Assembly (NCBI GenBank): GCA_030765065.1 | Contig: CM060978.1 | Coordinates: forward strand, 108,495,192 to 108,559,191 | DNA length: 64,000 nucleotides | Direction of reading: 5' to 3' | Source of the DNA: Deroplatys truncata | Lineage: Eukaryota > Arthropoda > Insecta > Mantodea > Mantidae | The notes under the pieces: generated by a model | What the model saw: the letters and a program-made list of their open reading frames with translations, nothing else | Told to the model about the DNA's origin: nothing | The model's database searches: none | Made by a program: the position numbers and the translations under genes | Part shown: piece by piece, positions 57,241 through 64,000 of the stretch | Numbering within the stretch: the stretch's first letter is position 1 | Layout of the letters: each line of letters begins with the position of its first letter

Positions 57241-58200
57241 TTAACTTTAGAGTGTAATCACAAAACCAATACATCATGTCTCTATTCGGTTCTTCTTTCT
57301 TCTGGCCCCTCCCCTCTTGGCCATTTCGCTCACCAATGTGAGCTTCACCTTCTCCCTCCACTACCAACTCTTCTTCCTGCCTTCCCCTTGTTGTCTCTTG
57401 TTGATGTATCTCCCTTGTCTCCTCCTCTCGTCTCTCTCCAAAGCTGCTTCTCCCACTTAGGCTGCACGCCTTGAGACTCACCTTGTAAAGACGTGTACAT
57501 TTATACATAAACAGAACCAGAAAAGAGAGGTGACCTGCATTTGGTGATGGAGTTAGTGGAGAGCGTAAATGCTCGATTGCATTCCTGTTACTCCTCCTCC
57601 TCATGCCTGCTGTTGAGCCACCCCTTCGTTCTTGTAGTGCAGTCCCATATTCTTGATAGTGCCGAGGTAAGCAATCCTGCGATACAGCTGTTATTTTCTG
57701 AAATGTAGCAGTACTAACAAGTACTATGGATCCATCTCAAACTTTTATCTTATACTTAGTAGACACTGATAGAAGTTCAATGGAATTTGCAATATATCTA
57801 GCCAGTGCTGAGATATCTATGTATATTAGAAGGAATGCATCTTGCTTAATCTTGTCTCCTGCTGAATATAATAGATTATTGAAATATGTTAGGTCAGGAT
57901 AAGTCAGTTTGCCTACTGATAGTCTTTCTGTCCATTGTTGTTTACCTCCTTTCACCATGCCAGCAGTCAATGTCGTGATGACTTTGCTTCAGAGATGTTT
58001 GGTTGCTGTTTGTTTTCTTTTATGCCCACCAAGTGTTTCACTCACAGGAATATTAAATTCATTATCACCTTACATAGTTGCTATTTAACAAAATTCTAGC
58101 CTTGTACACTTAGCTTCCACTCGGTGGTAATTCGCAACCAACTCGCATAACAGCTAGCATCAACAGATGGAGTATAACAATATGCCCAGGAGTGCTGTGA
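57240..58200 (-). pseudogene. Unclassified ORF remnant, GC-richer
   Basis: The - strand has two frames that look protein-like: 57970-57737 (MVKGGKQQWTERLSVGKLTY, PDLTYFNNLLYSAGDKIKQD) and 57604-57230 (an Arg/Glu-rich segment). Base composition is higher in GC than the flanks, and the two frames face the same way. I do not recognise the family; a transposon-encoded protein is plausible because everything around is repetitive. Confidence 0.35.
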
Positions 58201-58217
58201 TACGTGGTAAGTTGCTA

Positions 58218-58450
58218 TTCATTTTTCTCATGGTTGTGCAAGGAGCATGGCATTTCAAAGCCATCACATAGTGATCCACCTTTTAAAAATTTTATTATCA
58301 CTTTAGCCCACTGTATCTTTCTTGTATCTACAATGAATGTGAAAATGTGTAAGGAATCTTGATTAACAAGTACAAGCAGATAGAAAAATAAATTTTTGTA
58401 AGAATGGTTTGTAGAAAAGTGAGAGTGGAGAAAATGAATGCAATGCATCA
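58218..58450 (+). repeat. ACT repeat, 3' part only
   Basis: It has the right-end landmarks: GCAAGGAGCATGGCATTTCAAA, TTGTATCTACAATGAA, ATAAATTTTTGTAAGAATGG and GTGGAGAAAATGAATG. It is followed at once by copy 8. Confidence 0.55.
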
Positions 58451-59140
58451 GTTTTTACTTTTCTGGCACCTGCTTATAGTAGGTAGAAGAGATATTGCAT
58501 TCCACAGAAGAATTCGATTTTGAGTTTCATCAGAAATACATGTTTCGAAGCCTGCTGAACCCCTAAAAAAGCAATTTTAGAAAAAGGTCAGAGAGAGATA
58601 CTCTGACTGACTTTTTAACATATACACATGACTAATGAAATGCATACTTTGAATTTTATGTAATAGCTTGCAAAGTGCTCTTCATTCAGAATGAATAATG
58701 TATAATTTTGTATTGTTGGAAACCTATGATATAGACAAAAACTTATTACCTAAAAAATATAAATCTCTATAAAACACACCATTTATTTAAAATAACCGTT
58801 TTGTGGCAGCAGCCATTTCTGAAATATCTATTGTTATTGGTTTGAATTTTTTAATACTTCAATCATTTTTTGAAGTGCTGTCACCACTTGGTTGCTTCTC
58901 ATAAAGTTATGGAATGAGTGAAATTTTAAACACAGCATGTAGCATTTTAAACATTTGTCTGTCTGTTAACTTTTGTATGTCCTTTACCTACAACAAAATG
59001 TGTAGTGAAACTGTTATCTCAATTAACATGAAGTAGATAGAAAAATATGTTTTTGCAAAAATACTTTGTAGAAGCTGTATAAAATAAAACAATAGTGGCT
59101 ATAGAAGATCATGTGAATGTAATACTTCAAGAGTTTTTAC
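58451..59140 (+). repeat. ACT interspersed repeat, copy 8
   Basis: From GTTTTTACTTTTCTGGCACC to ATCATGTGAATGTAATACTT. Diverged, with internal deletions near 58590-58620. Confidence 0.6.
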
Positions 59141-59965
59141 TTAAAATGTTATATCAAGATCTCACCAGAAATGTGTTTATGGGTTCAGTGTACCCAAAAA
59201 AGAGCATTTTTAGAAAAAAGGCACGCAAGTGTGAATGCATGCATGAGAACATAACCCAAAAACATGAGTAAATACCAAGTATCTTCCAAAGATATAACAC
59301 AATTTCAAGAAGATCCCTCTACTGGCTTATCCTTTACTTTCTCTATTACGTATAGTAAGTAGGGGAAGTATTGCATTCTACCCAAAAATTTGATACCGAG
59401 ATTTCATCAGAAGTACATGTTTTGAACATCCCTGATTTTTTTTTTAAAAAAAAAACACTTTTAGAAAAACGTTTGTGTGTGTGTTTTGTCTGTGAACAGC
59501 ATAACTCAAAAACAAAAAGTCGGATAAATACCAAACTTAGTATTTAGGTTCAGTATCTTACCAAGATGTAACACAAAGATTTTCCAGAAAATCCCCCCCC
59601 CCAACTGCCTTTTACACAGAACATTTTTCAAAAATTTTGATTTTCTCAAAAATGGCTCTAACGATTTTTATTAAAATATATATTTAAGATATTTTCAGAC
59701 AAATAAAATGTATATCTTCAATCTTCTGGGAATGTCTCCAAAAGTCCTTTCCTTCTTTTGCATAACTGGTAAACTGTAAGAGATAGACAAAATTTTTCTA
59801 CACAAAAGAAATGTAGAGCTTGTTAAAACAAACAATTTGTCATGTACATTTTTTTTTGTGGAGTGAACCATTTCAGAGATATTCCTTGCTATTTGTTTGA
59901 ATTTTCCAATACTTATATTTTTTCTAAAATGGGAATTCGTTATTCGTTTTTTTATGTCCTGGACG

Positions 59966-60165
59966 ACTGGCTTGTTACTAAACCTTTTTATTCACTACAA
60001 GAATTTTTTGATGAGTAGGTACATCTTAGTACCAATAATAATGTAAATATAATTTTGTAAATAGCCTCTACTAGCATTATATTATCTGACGTCTATTACT
60101 GTAAAAGTTCAATGACAATAAAATTATTCTTATTCTCTTATTCTTATTCTTATACAAAGAGAATG
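59966..60165 (+). mobile_element. Non-LTR retrotransposon 3' end (likely)
   Basis: It ends with TTCAATGACAATAAAATTATTCTTATTC repeats (written here in part: CAATGACAATAAAATTATTC), the type of tail seen at 3' ends of RTE/CR1-like LINEs, and it breaks the CCTGGACATGCAAAGAG landmark of the ACT repeat. No coding part remains. Confidence 0.45.
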
Positions 60166-60262
60166 GAATGCTCCACATAGCAACCAGCTCTTAAAAGATT
60201 TGATTATCGCTTAAACCCTACCATATTTCCTTTGCATCTACAAAAAAATTAACAATAAGATA

Positions 60263-60448
60263 ATGGAATTAATTTTTCTTCCATTCAAGTTGTATGTTGG
60301 AAAAGGTTAGAAAGGTAGAATCAGATGACTGAAAAATTCAATGCCATAGCTGGGATTTAAACACAGATCTGCTGGTCTCCATCTGGTAGATCTGTTTCAA
60401 ATCCCAGCTATGGCATTGAATTTTTCAGTCATCTGATTCTACCTTTCC
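60263..60448. mobile_element. Palindromic SINE insertion
   Basis: TAACAATAAGATA flanks it exactly (60250-60262 and 60449-60461), a 13-bp target duplication. The arms 60310-60371 and 60387-60448 are inverse: GGTAGAATCAGATGACTGAA against TTCAGTCATCTGATTCTACC. The right arm holds a B-box-like TTTCAAATCCCAG and the tail TGGCATTGAATTTTTCAGT, shared with the SINE at 26085-26215. Confidence 0.7.
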
Positions 60449-61127
60449 TAACAATAAGATAGTTTCTGCAAATGTTTATCTCAATTAACATGAAATAGAT
60501 GGGGAATAAGCATTTGTATAAGAGTAGATTAAGTCATGTGAGGTAACATATCAGATTTTTTTTCAAAATGGCTCTTCAGTTTAATTAAACTAACATAGTT
60601 TAAGATATTTACATGACTAATAAAATGTATAACTTTACTTTTCTGTGAATACCTGTGAAGTCCTCTTTGTTCAGAATGAATTTTGTATAAAGTTAAACCA
60701 TAAATGATAGATAAAAGCTTACAAAAATGTAGATGTCATTAAAATGCACAATTTATGTCAATTATTACTTTCTCTTCTGCATACTGAACAGTAAGCAGAG
60801 GAAGTATTGTATTCCGCCTGAAAATTTTTCACCAAAAATATGTATTTTAAGACCCCTTGAACCCTAAAGAAGTATTTTTAGAAAAAGGCCTGTTTGTGTG
60901 TCTTTGAACACACAACTCAAAAACAAAGAGTCCAATAAATACCAGACTTCAGACGAAGATTTTCAAGAAAATCTCTCAACCCCAAACTACCCTATAAATG
61001 GAAAATTGTTTGAAAATTTGGGTTTTCCCAAAAATGGTTCTTAACGATTTCGATCAAAAGACCATATTTTAAGACATTTTCATGACAAATGAAGTATCTT
61101 GAATTTTATAGGAATAGCTTCTGTAGC

Positions 61128-61383
61128 TTAAAATAGAGAGTTGAGGGTTGTTACACTACATCACTATGATAATCTTACTTGAACGCGTTTCGGGAGACGG
61201 CTTGTCCCCATCGTCAGCATTCTCTCTCAACTAGTTGAGAGTAGTTGAGAGAGAATGCTGACAAGCCGTCTCCCGAAACGCGTTCAAGTAAGATTATCAT
61301 AGTGATGTAGTGTAACAACCCTCAACTCTCTATTTTAAATTATGACACATCACTGTTACAAGCTTCTAAATCTTCAAAAATTG
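61128..61383. mobile_element. Palindromic Penelope-tail element, copy G
   Basis: AGCTTCTGTAGC occurs at 61116-61127 and 61384-61395, a 12-bp target duplication. The arms run from GAGAGTTGAGGGTTGTTACA (61137) to its complement near 61328. The left arm carries an intact core on the - strand (CTGACGA at 61211-61217 in inverse, GAAA inverse at 61188-61191). The right arm has lost about nine bases of that core (CTGAC directly joined to AAGCCG near 61257). The right side extends with TGACACATCACTGTTACAAG and CTTCTAAATCTTC. Confidence 0.75.
61188..61217 (-). ncRNA. Hammerhead-like core (copy G, left arm)
   Basis: On the - strand: CTGACGA, T, GGGGAC, loop, GTCTCCC, GAAA, CGCG. It is the same core as copy A with one extra change in the stem region. 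Confidence 0.4.
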
Positions 61384-61857
61384 AGCTTCTGTAGCCCTTA
61401 TCATTCTGAATGACTTTTACACAGCTGGTAAACTGTAACGAGAGACAAAACCTTATTTCACAAAAAAAAAAAAAAATGTAGTTCTTGTTAAAGCACATCA
61501 TTTATGTCAAATAAATATATATATATTTTCTTTTGTGAGTCCAACCATTTCTGAGATATTACTTGTTATTGGTTTGAAATTTCAAATATTCATACTTAAT
61601 TGGGCTGTTGTTATTCATGCTTTTATGATCATGCAAAGAGAATGGAATTTCAAAGCTATCACATAGGAAACAACTCTTAAAAGATTTGACTATCCTTTAA
61701 GCCTACTGTAATGCCCTTTTACCTATAAGGAAATGTACAATAAAACCATTTCTGCAAATGCTTATACTAACTGAAGTAGATAGAAAAATAATTTTTGTAA
61801 TAATAGTTTGTTGAAGAATAGGTAGAGAAAGTCATGTGAATATAATACATCAGAACT

Positions 61858-61990
61858 TTTTTTTTGTGACATTGACTATTTCTGAGATAATCATTGTTAT
61901 TGGTTTGAATTTTCCAACAATTTTTTAAGTGCTAAGTCATCATCTATTTGTTTCTTGCAATGTTATGGAAAGAGTATTAGAATGATGAGA
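61858..61990 (+). repeat. ACT repeat, internal fragment
   Basis: TTTCTGAGATAATCATTGTTATTGGTTTG and TTTCTTGCAATGTTATGGAAA-type landmarks are present (shortened here: TTGTTATTGGTTTGAATTTT at 61889). Confidence 0.5.
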
Positions 61991-62119
61991 TGAACAAAGG
62001 TACAATCCTAGTGAAAGTTAAAATAACTGTTCTTGTCTATAAATATAATGTTAACCTTATAACAGTATGGAGGTATTTGATTTTGTACAAAATTACAGCT
62101 GATTTGTTTCATTTTGTAT

Positions 62120-62293
62120 ATATGTCTTTATTTTATTTGAAATGTTCTGTATTCTATGTAATATTTATGTATATATGTAGCTATATTGTACATTGCCTTG
62201 ACACACATAGTATGTCTCTATTTTATTTCAAATGTTCCATATTCTGTGTAATATTTATGTTTATATGTAATTTTTGTACATTTCCTTGACATG
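62120..62293. repeat. Imperfect tandem repeat, two copies of about 88 bp
   Basis: TATGTCTTTATTTTATTTGA (62121) and TATGTCTCTATTTTATTTCA (62211) begin two units that each end in TTGTACATT(G/T)CCTTGACA. Confidence 0.75.
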
Positions 62294-62344
62294 TTCTATG
62301 TTCACAAGCCTTTATGGCTGCTAGTGAACTCACAAATTGCAATC

Positions 62345-62560
62345 CAATCTAATTTCAAATTTAGTATCTTTTAAAGATATGACTATTGCTTCAGCTCTTA
62401 TATTGCCCTTGTACCTACAATGAAATAATTTTGTACAAATGTTTATCTCAATTAATGTGAAACTGGTAGGAAAATAACTTTTTGTAACAATGGTTTGCAG
62501 AAGAGAGATAAGAATAAACAACAGTGAGCAAAGACAGTCGTGTAAATATGAAACTTTTTT
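62345..62560 (+). repeat. ACT repeat, 3' fragment
   Basis: TTAGTATCTTTTAAAGATAT, TGCCCTTGTACCTACAATGA, TTATCTCAATTAATGTGAA and AAAGACAGTCGTGTAAATAT are right-half landmarks. The middle of the repeat is missing. Confidence 0.45.
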
Positions 62561-62929
62561 TTTAATGTACTTTCGTCCAGAATTATGATGTGATTTTGAA
62601 CATGTCTGAAAGTTTCCCTTGTTAGCCTGTAAGTTTGGAGCTTGCTTAGTGGTAAAAGTTGTTCTACATTACTTGACAACTCTTGCAGATTCTTTTTTAT
62701 TGATAAGAAACATAGGGCATGAGCAATAATTAGAGAGCAGGATATGTGGTGAAATAAAATGAACAAAAGTGGTGGAATAAAATGTTCAAAGTGGTAAAAT
62801 AAAATACTCAGAGCAGTGAAATAAAAAATCAAGGAATGAAAACTCAAGTTGATTAAGTTTTCTACTGAAATAATCATAATTACAATTTTCTTTAAAAAAA
62901 GATCACATAGAAATGAACAGCAAGTGCAG

Positions 62930-63990
62930 TAAAATTTAGCTAAAAGTGTCACCAAAGTACAAACACAGCATTGTTTCTGCATTTTCTGACAGCAAGTTTG
63001 CATACATTGAAAAGCCTCTCTCGATCTCCATATTTGTAGTTGGAAACCACACTGCCTTTAAGCAACAATTTGAAAAATCAGGATATTCCTGCATCAATTC
63101 AGGTTCCACGTCCTGCTTCACATAATTGCCTTTGCCTAATGCTGCAGTGCTAGGTATCATTTTAGAGAGGCACTTCAGAATTGGAATCTTAACTCGCGTG
63201 TGACATGAGCAATGAGCTCATGGATACTGGTGCTACCATTAAATTGGATAAATGTAAAAGCTGGGCAGTTGAGCAAAAGATTTTTCCTGCACAACTTCTC
63301 CAGCTTTTTGATGCTACATTTGGCTAAGTTCATCACTCAAGCGTCCTCCCTGCTTAGTTTCAATCTTCAGCTTACACAGGATTAAGGATGTTTCTTCTCT
63401 AGACACCTTGTTTTTTTTATGAGCTGCACTTCACCAAACAAAGCAATCACTCTTGGCACAAGCTTGTGCGCTGCAGGATATTGACACTCCAAAAATTGTG
63501 TAATTTCAGAAATAAGGCAACAATGCTCTTTCACAAAAGCAGCGTTAAAACAAATGCAGTTTCTATCATCATTTGAAAGCTCTTTAAAGTAGCTGACTGC
63601 CAGATTACAGTCAGATGGTTGGTTATTTCAAGTACTACTCGAGCAGACCGTTGAAGTATTCCCTGACATAAAAAACAGATTTTATTCATGTACTCCGAGT
63701 TACAACAGGAATTGGAAACATCTTTGCTTCTTTAGCCCAGCATATTTAAAAAAGTTTGTATACTGTGCTTCCTCTTGCTAGCATTCTTGAAGTGTCTCTT
63801 AACCATAGAATGCACAATTAAACAATAAAAACTAGACATCATCTGCAGCATTTCAGGTTTTAAAGTAGGTTTCATAAAATAAAAAAATTTCCTGATATTT
63901 TGTGACTTCAATTAAAAAATGAATTTTTTCTCATACAAACATGTGATTTTGGCAACATTAAATGTGTCACTTGAAAATGTCACTGTTATC
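62930..63990 (-). pseudogene. Decayed hAT transposase, C-terminal part
   Basis: On the - strand 63160-62936 reads MIPSTAALGKGNYVKQDVEP, then VWFPTTNMEIERGFSMYANL and LSENAE. The WFPTTN-x-ExERGFSxYxNxLSxxR pattern is the hAT C-terminal dimerisation region. Upstream frames (63170-63990), such as FNGSTSIHELIAHV and RLSDELSQM, look related but are broken. The window edge cuts the N-terminal part. Confidence 0.55.
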
Positions 63991-64000
63991 ATTAGTACCA

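Larger units (their letters stand above)
59334..60560 (+). repeat. ACT repeat, copy 9, carrying two insertions
   Basis: The left end is TTTACTTTCTCTATTACGTA and the right end AGTAGATTAAGTCATGTGAG...ATCAGATTTTTT. It is interrupted by a LINE-like tail (59966-60165) and a palindromic SINE (60263-60448). Confidence 0.7.
60765..61857 (+). repeat. ACT repeat, copy 10, interrupted by copy G
   Basis: The left end is TTACTTTCTCTTCTGCATAC and the right end GTAGAGAAAGTCATGTGAAT...CATCAGAAC. The palindromic Penelope-tail insertion at 61128-61383 splits it and duplicates AGCTTCTGTAGC. Confidence 0.7.

Noticed and set aside
57230..57604. Arg/Glu-rich 124-codon frame as a nuclear host protein
   Set aside because: Low complexity, no splice support, and repeats on both sides; kept only as part of an unclassified remnant.

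Overview
This is a eukaryotic nuclear window, AT-rich, with introns that use GT/AG sites and very dense transposable-element cover. The repeat mix (Penelope-like elements, Tigger/pogo, mariner-type, piggyBac and hAT fossils, a Ty3/gypsy LTR element, tRNA-derived SINEs) suggests a large invertebrate genome, most likely an arthropod. The species cannot be read from the sequence.

One host gene is visible. Seven exons on the + strand (5675-5747, 13374-13458, 15133-15277, 21142-21353, 30630-30824, 34006-34110, 55492-55586) join with matching splice phases into about 302 codons ending in TGA. The first three and the start of the fourth resemble the middle of coiled-coil protein CCDC149. The 5' exons lie upstream of the window. 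Almost everything else is intron or 3' flank filled with mobile elements. I see no other credible host gene, no array of rRNA or tRNA genes and no CRISPR.

Layout. 1-5600: SINE, a palindromic Penelope-tail element, a mariner scrap, and two nested Penelope-like elements (PLEs). 5.7-21 kb: intron with a ~0.87 kb interspersed repeat (called ACT here, after its ends ACTTTCTCTACT), Tigger fossils, a PLE and a second palindrome. 21.9-25.6 kb: a decayed Tigger interrupted by an ACT copy. 25.7-30 kb: ACT copies, PLE parts, a SINE. 31.1-33.2 kb: a piggyBac remnant with TTAA flanks and a PLE nested in it; then a SINE with a perfect 17-bp target duplication. 35-43 kb: a 110-bp tandem repeat, MITEs, a long inverted repeat and interrupted mariner-type transposases. 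45.6-54.3 kb: a Ty3/gypsy element on the - strand with 1048-bp LTRs that look almost identical, an open gag and a frameshifted pol. 55.6-57 kb: a hAT fossil just after the host stop codon. 58.2-62.6 kb: a cluster of ACT copies, one carrying a PLE-tail palindrome and one a palindromic SINE. 62.9-64 kb: another hAT fossil on the - strand.

The most interesting signal is a family of insertions built as inverted tail + body + tail. In PLEs the body is a 5'-truncated coding region; in the extreme cases only two inverted tails remain. The tails share a core, CTGAnGA - stem - GAAA, that resembles a hammerhead ribozyme, with a base-pair-preserving change between copies. Two SINE copies show the same inverted-tail layout. 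All functional statements are inferences from sequence reading; no search or folding program was run.
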